A stretch of DNA of 64,000 bases from Bacteroidia bacterium (GCA_016218155.1 JACREQ010000105.1:193294-257293); one strand, 5' to 3'; counted from the stretch's first letter, positions 11,501 to 19,006 are shown. Notes: generated by a model not told the origin, from the sequence alone. Numbers and translations are program-made.

Positions 11501-11734
11501 GGCAAATGCTTTTTTATAAATTTTATCAACTAACTCTAAAGCAGATTTAGGTAAACCTTTATCATCCAAGCTATCAACTGAAGCCCATTCTTTGTTATAA
11601 TCTTTTGTGCTGTTAAAATGCAAAGGTTTGTCGTCTGGTTTCATAGTTTGTTTATTAATATTAACTCCGGCATACATTATTGAAAAAACAATAACCACTG
11701 AAGCTGCGATAAGTAGAACTTTTTTGGTAAACAT
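5543..11734 (-). CDS. Alpha-2-macroglobulin family protein with thioester motif
   Basis: This 2063-residue exported protein starts with one hydrophobic segment (residues 5-25) and no lipobox Cys. An N-terminal Bacteroidota-specific region of about 500 residues comes first, then MG-type beta domains: the MG1/MG2 region including IFTDRAIYRPGQTIYYKGIV, and a carboxypeptidase-regulatory-like stretch VTNRNTGEPLSGVLVTEY. The complement-like alpha/alpha toroid carries the thioester motif CNEQ at about residues 1515-1518 (bases 7181-7192) in YPYECNEQIFSRYYA, followed by the TIGLL/WPWFPGM region and a C-terminal receptor-binding-like domain. In the family the Cys-Gln thioester traps attacking proteases covalently, protecting the periplasm. 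The usual partner PBP1C is not in this window. It is divergent from the next gene across 91 bases. Confidence 0.92.
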   Translation of the reverse strand: MFTKKVLLIAASVVIVFSIMYAGVNINKQTMKPDDKPLHFNSTKDYNKEWASVDSLDDKGLPKSALELVDKIYKKAFAENNAAQVIKARIYQLKYRNMIEEDAFENILNDLIKDAKIMRFPYGPVYHSIASEMYWMYYQNNRWKFNKRSETVNFQNDDIKTWDLNRLADACIKHYMKSLENEDSLKRTPISEIKAVIDLGSGTDGLRPTLYDFLAFRAINFFSNKEIALSKPADSFELKEDFYFSDASEFMTIKVNTSDTLSLQFYGIKVIQKLLQFHANDAKPEAFIDADLARLKFVYANSVNTQKDDLYLSALNKLHKKYNTFQFSTEVAYQQALCLNNLSVNFNAEDSTTFKYKDYKIKAIAICNSSIAQFQNSTGAAKCLNLKVQIENKTLNFNSEQVQIPGKSFATRINYQNISKIWIKVSKIDVEDYERLSESNYGVDFVDKLLKTAVPVKNYEVNLPYEQDYNSHSTEFVLDTLPYGHYVIFASQNKEFKFDDEAMDYDDFMVSDISYMYRRLTDGSYDVFVTNRNTGEPLSGVLVTEYYSKYNYVTRKYNNVKGDTYTTDKDGFTNILKTYIKDVYNVGLEFKWNKQTLKTRQNFYNYRYNNERFKTYSTIIFTDRAIYRPGQTIYYKGIVVEVDSTKRTIAKKYSSTLSFIDPNYQTVSQTNFITNDFGTFSGTLQIPQGLLNGNFQLSTPDGSIYVSVEEYKRPKFQAELNPFKGNYRLNDSVEVSGKGAAYSGANISDAVVTYRVVRTPIWRGWWWRPFRQTSVEITNGKITTDDKGEFKFKFKAIPDLSVKADDYTDFDYQVYIDITDINGETQSDSKSITVGYTTLLLNVNVPEMLNSSEVEKYYIYSTNLNGEKISASGKITISKLEDEKEVLRNRLWQKPEKFYYTNEEWANKFPGNVYDNEADISKLKVIKQVYNYGFDTGKEEKFEIKDLAKWEPGRYVIEINSIDSFGKKVINKKYITVFGENSYKLPYATPFWHAAVKKYCEPGETAKFVVGSSYQNVNLLCEIEHRNKIILRYWTHISNNQSIVEIPVKEEYRGNFSVHFRLVANNRIYSYDETVNVPYSNKELKIKFETFRDKLIPGQQEEWRLKITGPKGEKVAAEMVAALYDKSLDALKANYWGFNVYPYDYMSLYLSPDLFSYNSSKQIVRNYKNYPVMPYQTYDALNWFDFYFYGNRNYYGYGREGGSRGKRYSKNAMVMSQTEAAPSVAMAGEMDESEKKSDVSGNTGIVSKEEANGVIDIAGKDKNRLLESNQQAIDNPLGNVKARTNLNETAFFYPTLMTNENGEVIVKFTIPEALTSWKMMGFAHTQNLEYGFINNELVTQKELMVVPNLPRFFRENDKIELSVKISNLSEKELKGQTKIELIDPVTMKTIEGILSNKDDVQKFSVDKKGNTNVTWNLNIPEGINAVSVKIVATAENFSDGEQTVVPIMSNRMMVTESMPLPIRGNSSKTFEFKKLLESGNSSTLKSFKYTLEFTSNPAWYAVQALPYLIEYPYECNEQIFSRYYANSLATHIANSSPKIKAVFDSWKNTPDSKALLSNLEKNQELKSVLLQETPWVLDAQDETQRKRNIGLLFDLNRMSNEMQVALTKLEKSQSANGGWPWFPGMPENRYITQHMITGFGHLQKLKVIDYAKDKDLKKMVEEGVNYLDKRIRDDYNDLLRYYTKEELLKKHISSTQVQYLYARSFFTEIPIPNNSKTAFEYFKGQAEKYWLSENKYLQGMMALGLHRYQSKKVPLDIIKSLRENSITHDELGMYWKDVEAGYYWYNAPIETQALLIEAFDEVANDQKSVEELKIWLLKQKQTQDWRTTKATVEAIYSLLLKGTDLLANDQLVDIVIGTQKIDPKKMDNVQIEAGTGYFKTSWQGSDVKPEMGKVTITKNTEGVAWGSVYWQYFEQLDKITPHETPLKLKKELFVERLTSSGKVIEPIKAPAILKVGDKVIVRIELRVDRTMEFVHMKDMRASGFEPINVFSVYKYQDGLGYYESTKDASTNFFMDNLPKGTYVFEYPLRVAQKGDFSNGITTIQCMYAPEFTSHSQGERVKIE

Positions 11735-11825
11735 ATTTTTAATTTTTTTGATTGCTTAAAAACGAATGAAAATACTGATAATTATTTAATTTTGAAAATC
11801 AGATTCAGAAAACATAAAATTCCAT

Positions 11826-13892
11826 ATGACCGGTAAAAATATTTTTTCAGATAAAAAAAGTTTACGTTGGCTTATATTCATATTAATTGCTACTGTAGTA
11901 ATCTATTTACCAATGCTTAAAAACGGATTTACTTATTACAGTGACGATAATTATGTACTCAATAATTCTACCATTCAAAATTTAAACTGGAAAAACATTT
12001 CATTTTTATTTTCATCCTTTTTTGATGGACATTACCATCCTTTGACAATGCTTTCGCTTGCTTTTAATTATAAAATCAGCGGGAATAACGCTTTTTCTTA
12101 CCAGTTATTTAATCTTATTCTTCACTTAATAAACACATTTCTGGTTTTTGTAATAACAAGAAAATTATTTGGTAACGATATTTTAGCAATAATTGTAACT
12201 ATACTTTTTGGAATTCACCCTATTCATGTGGAATCTGTTTCGAGAATTACTGAACGTAAGGATATGCTTTACTCTGCATTTTTCTTTATCTCTATGTGGG
12301 TTTACATGAACTTTCTAGAAACAAAAAACAATAAAACTTATCTTATTTGTATCGGTGTTTTTGTTTTATCGTTGCTTTCAAAAGGTCAGGCGGTAACACT
12401 CCCTTTGTCATTATTGTTAATAGATTATATAAAAAACCGGAATTTTAAAGATAAAAAAGTATGGATAGAAAAAATTCCGTTTTTTGTTTTATCAATATTC
12501 TTTGGAATATTAACATTATACGCACAAAAATTTACCGGATATTATTTTGAGGTTCCAAAGATGCCATTTTACGAACCTATTTTACAGGCACACTATGTGT
12601 TTACGCATTATATCTCAAAATTAATATTGCCAATTTCATTATCGGCACACTACCCTTACGTTTATACTCCGGGAACTACAATACCTTCGTACTTTTGGTT
12701 ATTTATTATTGTTACGCCCATTATTATTACATTATTATATTTTTTCAGAAAAAACAAACTGGTTATCTTTTCAATATTATTTTATATTGTAAATATTTTT
12801 ATAATGTTACGAATTGTTCCTGTTGCCGGAAATATGAGCCCGGACAGATATAATTATATTCCTTCTTTTGGTTTTTTTATTATTATAGGATTAATTTCAT
12901 TATGGGCTATAAAAAAAGGAATAAATTCAATTTTAATTTATAGTTTGTTAGCAGGTTATTTTATTTTTATCGGATATTTATGTAACGATAGAGTTAAAGT
13001 ATGGAAAAGCGGCTCTACCGTATGGAATGATGCATTAAAAAAGTATCCCGATTGTACTTCTTTGTGGCAAAATATGGGCGATGTATATCTTAGAGAAAAC
13101 AACCCAACCGAAGCAATAAAATCTTTGAATAAATCTTTAGAATTAGACAAACAAAATTTTATGACTTACTTCTCACTCTCAAAATATTATTCGGGAACAA
13201 ATAATTCAAAAGATTTTAATACAACTTTTAATAAATGTAAAAATACTACAACAGGTTCAGCGCAGGATTACACTAACAAATCGAATATTGCTGCATTAAA
13301 CAAAGATTATATTTTAGCACTGTATTATGTTACAAAAGCTCTTGTGTTAAACCCCTATGAAGCAAAAGAATGGTTTAACAGAGGTAATGTTTTTAGTATG
13401 GAAAAAAAATTCAACAAATCAATAAAAGATTACACCATTTGCTTAAGCTACCGACCATCTTTTATTTCAAATTGCCTCTATTTTAGAGCCATTGCTTATT
13501 TCCTTACAGGTGATATAACAAATGCAGAAACTGATATTAAAGAAGCAATAGAATACAATCCAAAAAAAGAAGATTACAAATCGTTACTTGGAAATATATT
13601 ATTTATTAAGAACAATCAGGATACTACTTTTTTAAAAACCACAGCAGATTATATTTCAAAAGGAAATACTTTTTTATCTAATAACGGTTACTATTTTGCA
13701 ATACCATTTTACGAAAAAGCATTAAAATCGGGCTCAACTGATTCTACTTTAATAATGAATTTAGCAAGTTGTTATTATGAGACAGGCAGCCCAACAAAAG
13801 CGATTAATATTTTAGACAGCAATAAAAATAACAATATATACATTTCAGCAAAAAAGCTTGAAAAAGAATATTCTATATATTTTAAAGATTAA
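11826..13892 (+). CDS. TMTC-like membrane glycosyltransferase (GT-C fold) with C-terminal TPRs
   Basis: The 688-residue protein has a multi-spanning membrane half (residues about 12-390, roughly ten hydrophobic segments) and a soluble C-terminal half with TPR motifs such as SLWQNMGDVYLRENNPTEA and AKEWFNRGNVFSMEKKF. The first luminal loop carries an acidic pair, YYSDD (about 40-41), the usual catalytic position in GT-C enzymes. The segment HPIHVESVSRITERKDML is typical of TMTC-type proteins, the family of eukaryotic O-mannosyltransferases with bacterial homologues. Expected role: transfer of a sugar from a lipid carrier to an exported protein or glycan; donor and acceptor cannot be read from the sequence. 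The stop lies at the edge of a short duplicated segment described under the pseudogene entry. Confidence 0.8.
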   Translation: MTGKNIFSDKKSLRWLIFILIATVVIYLPMLKNGFTYYSDDNYVLNNSTIQNLNWKNISFLFSSFFDGHYHPLTMLSLAFNYKISGNNAFSYQLFNLILHLINTFLVFVITRKLFGNDILAIIVTILFGIHPIHVESVSRITERKDMLYSAFFFISMWVYMNFLETKNNKTYLICIGVFVLSLLSKGQAVTLPLSLLLIDYIKNRNFKDKKVWIEKIPFFVLSIFFGILTLYAQKFTGYYFEVPKMPFYEPILQAHYVFTHYISKLILPISLSAHYPYVYTPGTTIPSYFWLFIIVTPIIITLLYFFRKNKLVIFSILFYIVNIFIMLRIVPVAGNMSPDRYNYIPSFGFFIIIGLISLWAIKKGINSILIYSLLAGYFIFIGYLCNDRVKVWKSGSTVWNDALKKYPDCTSLWQNMGDVYLRENNPTEAIKSLNKSLELDKQNFMTYFSLSKYYSGTNNSKDFNTTFNKCKNTTTGSAQDYTNKSNIAALNKDYILALYYVTKALVLNPYEAKEWFNRGNVFSMEKKFNKSIKDYTICLSYRPSFISNCLYFRAIAYFLTGDITNAETDIKEAIEYNPKKEDYKSLLGNILFIKNNQDTTFLKTTADYISKGNTFLSNNGYYFAIPFYEKALKSGSTDSTLIMNLASCYYETGSPTKAINILDSNKNNNIYISAKKLEKEYSIYFKD

Positions 13893-14130
13893 ATTATTTA
13901 ACCGTTGTTATTATAACATGAGTTCGATATAAAATAATAGAATACCTAGTTTTGTTACTTCGCCGCGGCGAAGAGTGGATTTTCGAAGAAAATTTGTATC
14001 GAAATGAACAAAACGACTAGTTTTCGATACGAAATTCTGAAAGAATTTCACTCTTCGCCGCGGCGAACTAGCATCGTTTTCTTATATCGAACTCACATTA
14101 TAATATATTCTGTTCTTCTGTTAATGTTTT
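13886..14130 (-). pseudogene. Relic of an OmpA-family gene 3' end, interrupted by the 175-bp element
   Basis: Bases 13886-13900 are identical to 16181-16195 at the end of the PorE-like gene (AGATTAAATTATTTA). The following bases match through GTTGTTAT, and after skipping the inserted element the match resumes with TTCTGTTCTTCTGTTAA at 14107-14123. Read on the minus strand with the insert and one target copy removed, this gives NRRTEYIIML then a stop, the same kind of end as NRRTEFIITTIK in the PorE-like protein. Upstream of this the frame is broken. I read it as the remnant of a duplicated OmpA-type gene end. The homology is short (about 50 bases), so confidence is moderate. Confidence 0.45.
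13920..14094. repeat. 175-bp inverted-repeat element (MITE-like), copy 1
   Basis: The element begins GAGTTCGATATAA and ends TTATATCGAACTC, which are perfect terminal inverted repeats. It is flanked by a 4-bp direct repeat ACAT (13916-13919 and 14095-14098), consistent with a target-site duplication. It has no coding capacity. The interior is a long imperfect palindrome: TTCGCCGCGGCGAA occurs near both ends, and GTATCGAAA near the centre is mirrored by TTTCGATAC, so the RNA could fold into one long hairpin. A near-identical copy of the same length lies at 18813-18987. These are the features of a non-autonomous transposable element; no transposase with matching ends is in the window. Confidence 0.8.
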
Positions 14131-14213
14131 CTGCTCATATCCACGGTCTGTGTGTAACAGACAACATAACCATATTTTGGTATTCAACCATTCGACAAGC
14201 TCAGGATGACTAC

Positions 14214-16007
14214 TTACAACTTTACAAATCTCTCTGTAATATTTATGTTCGTTCCAGTTACCCTAATACCATACACACCCTGTTCTAACCCACTAACATC
14301 AATTATTGATTCTCCGCCTGTGGCGGATTGTTTAGTTGTTATTTGTTGAACAAGTTCCCCCTGCATATTGTAAATTGTTATAGATACCGGAGAGTTTATT
14401 GCTGTACGTATTTTTACATGCAACTCGTTATTAGCAGGGTTTGGGAATATCTCTACTTTCTTTGGATACCAAGCTTCTTCCAATACTCCGGCACCACAGT
14501 TTTTAACAAACATTTGTACTGTATCACTTTGGTTCCACCCCCAAGGATCTTTTACTTTTATTATTACCTGTTGCAATCCCAGTGTTGTTGGTTTATATGG
14601 AACAAGAGTATCTATCCATAAAGGTAAGGTGTTAGGATAATAAATACTATCCAATGCAAGTGTTGTATTTGCATAAACAAAGTAAGGTGCACTTCTTCCT
14701 TTAAATTTTACATGTAACCATGTTGTATCGTTTTTACAGACTGTATCGGAAGCTTGTAATATTGTGCAAACCAAAGTAGTATCATCACAACTATGAAAAC
14801 CATCACAACCTAGACTATCGGTTTTTACAAGCCATGCTTCCATGTTAGGACCCATGTTTGTTGTATCTATGGCAGAACCGCAAAAGGCAAATCCTTTATC
14901 ATTTGTTTCAATTATATCCCATGCCCGGTATCGTATGTACTGTGTTGTATCACCTTGGTAATAATCTCTTGACCAGAGAATATTTCCGTTGTTATTGAAT
15001 TTTGTAACCTGGGAATATATAGAATTATCTTCAATTACTGGTGATCTTTGTGTTAATAACACTTGGTTCCCATCGAATGTTGAAATTATTTTTGAAACTG
15101 TAACACTTGGAATAGTTGTTCCAATATTCTTTGTCCAGATTGTATTAAATTGTCTGTCAACTTTTACTACAGCTGAAGCCCAGTAATAATGAAATAATCC
15201 AGTATCATATTGATAAAATATTCCGGAAATAAAATAACAACTGTCTGAAGACAATGAAAGTGATCTTATCCCATCATTATCAGATTGATTTAATGTACCA
15301 TAAAAATACTGCCCTAAAACCTGCCCTGTTGTATCGGTATTTACCAAATACCATTTCTCATGGCTACCATCAGGTACTGAAATCCCACCTAATAATAAAT
15401 TATCGTCAAAACCAATCATTATTCTATTAACACCTTCAGAATTAACAGTACCTATACTCTTTGTAGAAATAGTAATAAAATTTGTATCTGTTTTCCAAAA
15501 CATAATATTTGAATTAGGTAAACTATCTCCATTATCATTGTACCAGGTAGCGCCAGTAAAATAATAACTATTATTTATTTTGCAATTACCAAAAAGTTGA
15601 GAATATTTTTGAGAATATATGGAATCGTTATATCTTACAAGGTTAGTATCAATATACAACATATACTGCCTCCACATATTTGAAGTTAAATTTACATGTT
15701 GAGTCAAAACCAGGAGTTTATTATTTTGTAGAGGAATAAAATTTTCTATAAAGTACTTACCCGTATCAGTACCGTATATAGCAGTATCTATAATATTTCC
15801 AAGATAATCTGCTTTTAATAGAAGGATTTTTAAATTTGGATTATATGTTGAACCATTAACAAAAATCTCATTATTAAAATCAATTAAATTAAGAAATATT
15901 GGATAGTTTGTACTACCAAAATCATAAGTTTTAAAAAACTCAATAGACTGAGCAAGTCCATTGAGTTTTAAAATAAGAATAAATAATATTGAAAATATTA
16001 ATTTCAC
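14214..16007 (-). CDS. T9SS cargo protein with type A sorting domain
   Basis: The 597-residue protein has a signal peptide (MKLIFSILFILILKLNGLAQ, cleavage after LAQ), then repeated short beta-strand units with W-x-R/N-D and DNKGFAFCGSAID-like motifs that suggest a beta-propeller. A Cys-rich spacer (GCDGFHSCDDTTLVCTILQ) follows, and the last 80 residues are a type A CTD: VEIFPNPANNELHVKI, ITIYNMQGELVQQ and GVYGIRVTGTNINITERFVKL. Such cargo is exported by the type IX system and released or anchored at the surface. The start is GTG at 16007, which overlaps the stop of a short upstream ORF. A GC-rich 15-base palindrome (14313-14327) lies within the CTD coding sequence. Biological activity is unknown. 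Confidence 0.85.
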   Translation of the reverse strand: MKLIFSILFILILKLNGLAQSIEFFKTYDFGSTNYPIFLNLIDFNNEIFVNGSTYNPNLKILLLKADYLGNIIDTAIYGTDTGKYFIENFIPLQNNKLLVLTQHVNLTSNMWRQYMLYIDTNLVRYNDSIYSQKYSQLFGNCKINNSYYFTGATWYNDNGDSLPNSNIMFWKTDTNFITISTKSIGTVNSEGVNRIMIGFDDNLLLGGISVPDGSHEKWYLVNTDTTGQVLGQYFYGTLNQSDNDGIRSLSLSSDSCYFISGIFYQYDTGLFHYYWASAVVKVDRQFNTIWTKNIGTTIPSVTVSKIISTFDGNQVLLTQRSPVIEDNSIYSQVTKFNNNGNILWSRDYYQGDTTQYIRYRAWDIIETNDKGFAFCGSAIDTTNMGPNMEAWLVKTDSLGCDGFHSCDDTTLVCTILQASDTVCKNDTTWLHVKFKGRSAPYFVYANTTLALDSIYYPNTLPLWIDTLVPYKPTTLGLQQVIIKVKDPWGWNQSDTVQMFVKNCGAGVLEEAWYPKKVEIFPNPANNELHVKIRTAINSPVSITIYNMQGELVQQITTKQSATGGESIIDVSGLEQGVYGIRVTGTNINITERFVKL

Positions 16008-16141
16008 TTTTGAATGTTTAGGTCTTTACTGCATTGCGTTTCTCCATTAATATACAAACTTAATATATAATTGCCTGTAATGCAAGTATTACAATTAACC
16101 TGCAGCTCTCCTTTTGTATCAGGCAGTTTAAAACTGTTCAT
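16004..16141 (-). CDS. 45-residue ORF resembling the end of a T9SS sorting domain
   Basis: A 45-codon ORF runs from ATG at 16141 to TGA at 16004-16006, and its stop overlaps the GTG start of the next gene (GTGA). It encodes MNSFKLPDTKGELQVNCNTC followed by a segment containing GNYILSLYINGE and ending LNIQK. The GxYxLSLYxxGE pattern followed by a basic end is reminiscent of the last strands of a type A CTD. An in-frame TAA directly precedes the ATG, so it is not an obvious continuation of a longer frame. It may be a truncated remnant of a cargo gene or a translationally coupled leader; it is too short to decide. Confidence 0.4.
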   Translation of the reverse strand: MNSFKLPDTKGELQVNCNTCITGNYILSLYINGETQCSKDLNIQK

Positions 16142-16188
16142 TATTTTTTAACCTCTGGTCAGTATGTCACATACCACATAAGATTAAA

Positions 16189-18126
16189 TTATTTAATAGT
16201 TGTTATAATAAATTCCGTTCTTCTGTTAAGTGCCCTTCCTTCTTCCGTATCATTTGTTGCAATAGGTTTAGAAAAACTATATCCTTTAGAACTCAGTCTG
16301 GTTGAAGCAATACCATGTTCAACCAAATAAGTCTGAACAGATTTTGCACGGTTTTGCGAAAGCTTTAAATTGTGTTCCTGCGAACCAACATTATCAGTAT
16401 GTCCACCAATTTCTATAGATACTCCCGGATTTTCTTTCAGGAAAGAAATTAGTTTAGATAGCTCTGTTTTAGATTTTGGTTTCAGATTTGACAAATCAGT
16501 ATCAAAGAAAATATTTCTAAGAACAACAGCAACACCTGGTTTTATTGGTGTTAATGGAACATCCAGATTATAAGGTTTTGAAAAATCTGTTAACCCCTCT
16601 AAAGAGAAATTACCACTATAAAAAACATAACCTTTTTTAGCAACATTTAAAGCATAATTTTTTTCGGTAGGAATACAAGCCAGATATGCTCCGGTTATAG
16701 GATCAGACTTTAAACAGGTAACAGATTCTGAAGTTTCAAGCTCTAACATTTCAACTTCTGCTTCCAATTTTTGCTTTGTTATCACATCGTATACAACACC
16801 TTTAACCCATGTTACTACCTGTGGTCTGGCTTCGGGATAAAGCTCAAACTGAAAAATATCCCAATCTCTTGAACCATCTCTGTTTGATGAATACATTGCC
16901 AGATTACCATGAGCATTAACAGTCAACCCAAAATCGTCGGCAAAAGTATTAATAGGGTAGCCAATATTTTTTGGCGTACTCCATGTACCGTCTTTTTTAA
17001 GTCTTGAGTAAAAAATATCCTGTCCGCCCATTCCAGGCCATCCATCAGATGAAAAATATAATGTTTTACCATCCGGATGAATAAATGGTGCATACTCATT
17101 TTTTTTAGTATTAATGCTATCTCCTAAATTTACCGGCTCTGTCCATGTTCCATTTTCATTTTTTCTTGTAAAGTAAATATCACGTCCTCCTTTTGAATCA
17201 GGTCTTCCACCCGAAGCTAAAAAAAGCACTCTTCCATCAGAAGAAGGAGCCGGATTTGACTCCCAATAACTCGTACTTATAGGTGGTCCGATATTTTTTG
17301 GAGTACTCCACCTGTTGCCCATCTTTTCAGAATAATAAATATCACATGAACCAAAATCTTCTTTACGATTGCAGGCTGTATAAAAAAGAAAACGACCATC
17401 GGCAGAAATTCCCTGTGCTCCCTCATTATCCTGCGTATTAATTGGCGAACCAACATTAAGAGATGGTGACCATGTTCCGTCTTCAGTTTTATGTGTAATA
17501 AAAAAATCTTCCTGCATTAACACACTTCCGTTTGGCATTCTGTATTTTGTTGGCAATTGAACTGTAAACATCATAGTATTTTCATCAGCAGTTAATGAGG
17601 GCCAATAATCCTTAAATTCTGTATTTACATATGGTCCTAAATTAATCGGATTAAAAGGTACAGGGTGCTTAATTGCATATGCCCCGAACTCGGCTTTAAC
17701 CAGATATTCTTTTGCTGAATTTGAAATACTTGTATCTGAATCTGAAAACGAAATACATTTATTAAGATGCACAACAGCATCGTCATAACTTCCAATTTTC
17801 ATTTCAGATTTTGCAACAAAAAAATACATTTTAGAATTATATTCCGGATTTATTTCAATTACCTTTTTTAAGGCAGCAATTTCTTCCTTAAAATGATATT
17901 GTTCATTTTCCAAATCTGCTAACAATAAGTACGGTTCAATAAAATTGGGATCTTTTTCTAATGCAAACTCAATATAATTTTTTGTGTACTCTAAATCACC
18001 TTTGTTATAATACCCTATTGCAATCTCAAAAAACTCAATTGCTTTTTTATTTGTTGAAGTATAATTTCCCTGAGAATATCCTGTAAGAGAAATAAATAAC
18101 ATTAAAACAACTACTAATATTCTCAT
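16189..18126 (-). CDS. PorE-like protein: TPR, PD40 propeller, carboxypeptidase-regulatory and OmpA domains
   Basis: The 645-residue protein has a signal peptide (cleavage near GYSQ-GN) and TPRs at about 25-150 (AIGYYNKGDLEYTKNYIEFA, IEPYLLLADLENEQYHFKEE). A PD40/WD40-like propeller spans about 180-420 with repeated SxDGRxLFF and GxxDIYYS motifs. A CarboxypepD-regulatory-like domain (about 430-515) precedes a C-terminal OmpA domain (about 535-645) with IFFDTDLSNLKPKSK, IGGHTDNVGSQEHN and LSQNRAKSV, keeping the peptidoglycan-binding Asp and Arg. This domain order is that of PorE, a periplasmic T9SS component thought to tether the secretion machine to peptidoglycan. Bacteroidota genomes often carry several paralogues, so orthology with PorE itself is unproven. 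QueE lies immediately upstream on the same strand. Confidence 0.8.
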   Translation of the reverse strand: MRILVVVLMLFISLTGYSQGNYTSTNKKAIEFFEIAIGYYNKGDLEYTKNYIEFALEKDPNFIEPYLLLADLENEQYHFKEEIAALKKVIEINPEYNSKMYFFVAKSEMKIGSYDDAVVHLNKCISFSDSDTSISNSAKEYLVKAEFGAYAIKHPVPFNPINLGPYVNTEFKDYWPSLTADENTMMFTVQLPTKYRMPNGSVLMQEDFFITHKTEDGTWSPSLNVGSPINTQDNEGAQGISADGRFLFYTACNRKEDFGSCDIYYSEKMGNRWSTPKNIGPPISTSYWESNPAPSSDGRVLFLASGGRPDSKGGRDIYFTRKNENGTWTEPVNLGDSINTKKNEYAPFIHPDGKTLYFSSDGWPGMGGQDIFYSRLKKDGTWSTPKNIGYPINTFADDFGLTVNAHGNLAMYSSNRDGSRDWDIFQFELYPEARPQVVTWVKGVVYDVITKQKLEAEVEMLELETSESVTCLKSDPITGAYLACIPTEKNYALNVAKKGYVFYSGNFSLEGLTDFSKPYNLDVPLTPIKPGVAVVLRNIFFDTDLSNLKPKSKTELSKLISFLKENPGVSIEIGGHTDNVGSQEHNLKLSQNRAKSVQTYLVEHGIASTRLSSKGYSFSKPIATNDTEEGRALNRRTEFIITTIK

Positions 18127-18136
18127 AAATTTTATA

Positions 18137-18760
18137 TTATGGTATATGCATAAATTTATGTGCCTGAATAGAAATATTCCATTTTGGATTTTCTTTTACA
18201 TACGAAACAACATCTTCAATAATTTCGCCAAATTTACTCCATTCGGGCTGCAAAAATAATTTACAGTTATTATTCACCTTTTTAGCATTTTCTTCGGCCC
18301 ATAAAAAATCATCAGAATTTTGAATAATAACTTTAAGTTCGTCAGCTTTATTGTAAATATCTGCTACAGGTGGGTTCTGCTTTTTAGGTGAAAGGCAAAT
18401 CCAATTCCAGTTCCCCGATAATTGGTAAGCTCCGCAGGTTTCAAGATAAGTTTCTATTCCTTTATCTTTTAAACTACTACAAAGCACATCAAGATTATAA
18501 CTTAGGGGCTCACCACCAGTTACAACAACTGCTTTTGCAGGAAATTCAGAAGCAATTTCTACAATCTCATCAACACGCATTAACCATTCTGGATGATTAT
18601 TCCATGAAAATTTTGTATCGCACCAATCGCATGCTATATCGCATCCTGCTATTCTAATAAAATAAGCTGCTTTTCCTGTATGATAACCCTCACCCTGAAT
18701 TGAATAAAACTTTTCAATAATTGGTAATTTTATTCCCGAATCTTTTTCTAAAATAGTCAT
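18137..18760 (-). CDS. queE: 7-carboxy-7-deazaguanine synthase (radical SAM)
   Basis: This 207-residue protein carries the radical-SAM cluster motif CDIACDWC (C-x3-C-x2-C, about residues 40-47), the N-terminal EKFYSIQGEGYHTGKAAYF stretch typical of QueE, the VVTGGEPL SAM-binding motif and the late LSPKKQNPP segment. QueE converts 6-carboxy-5,6,7,8-tetrahydropterin to 7-carboxy-7-deazaguanine on the way to queuosine and other deazapurines. It is 10 bases upstream of the PorE-like gene and likely co-transcribed with it by position only; no functional link is evident. A perfect -7 box lies 20 bases upstream of its ATG. Confidence 0.93.
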   Translation of the reverse strand: MTILEKDSGIKLPIIEKFYSIQGEGYHTGKAAYFIRIAGCDIACDWCDTKFSWNNHPEWLMRVDEIVEIASEFPAKAVVVTGGEPLSYNLDVLCSSLKDKGIETYLETCGAYQLSGNWNWICLSPKKQNPPVADIYNKADELKVIIQNSDDFLWAEENAKKVNNNCKLFLQPEWSKFGEIIEDVVSYVKENPKWNISIQAHKFMHIP

Positions 18761-18779
18761 GTTAAGCTAAAATCTAATA

Positions 18780-18787
18780 CAAAAGTA
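18780..18787 (-). promoter_or_regulatory. Candidate promoter -7 box for queE
   Basis: On the minus strand this is TACTTTTG, an exact TAnnTTTG match, placing transcription start about 15 bases before the queE ATG. No clear -33 element is visible. Confidence 0.4.
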
Positions 18788-18812
18788 ATCTTATAATTTA
18801 TTTTCTTAACGT

Positions 18813-18987
18813 GAGTTCGATATAAAATAATTGCATACCTAGTTTTGTTACTTCGCCGCGGCGAAGAGTGGATTTTCGTAGAAAATTTGTATCGAAATGA
18901 ACAAAACGACTAGTTTTCGATACGAAATTCTGAAAGAATTTCACTCTTCGCCGCGGCGAACTAGCATCGTTTTCTTATATCGAACTA
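18813..18987. repeat. 175-bp inverted-repeat element (MITE-like), copy 2
   Basis: This copy has the same length as the one at 13920-14094 and differs at only a few bases by eye (for example TTGCATACC for AGAATACC, CGTAG for CGAAG, and a terminal A for C). It is flanked by ACGT at 18809-18812 and again at 18988-18991, a second independent 4-bp target duplication. It lies between queE and the downstream terminator of the ImcH-like gene, and interrupts no gene. Confidence 0.8.
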
Positions 18988-19006
18988 ACGTTTTCTTAAT
19001 AAAAAA

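Noticed and set aside
18813-18987. 175-bp element considered as a structured RNA or riboswitch of the ImcH-like or queE gene
   Set aside because: The second copy at 13920 with its own target duplication shows that it is a mobile repeat, and it lies downstream, not upstream, of both genes.
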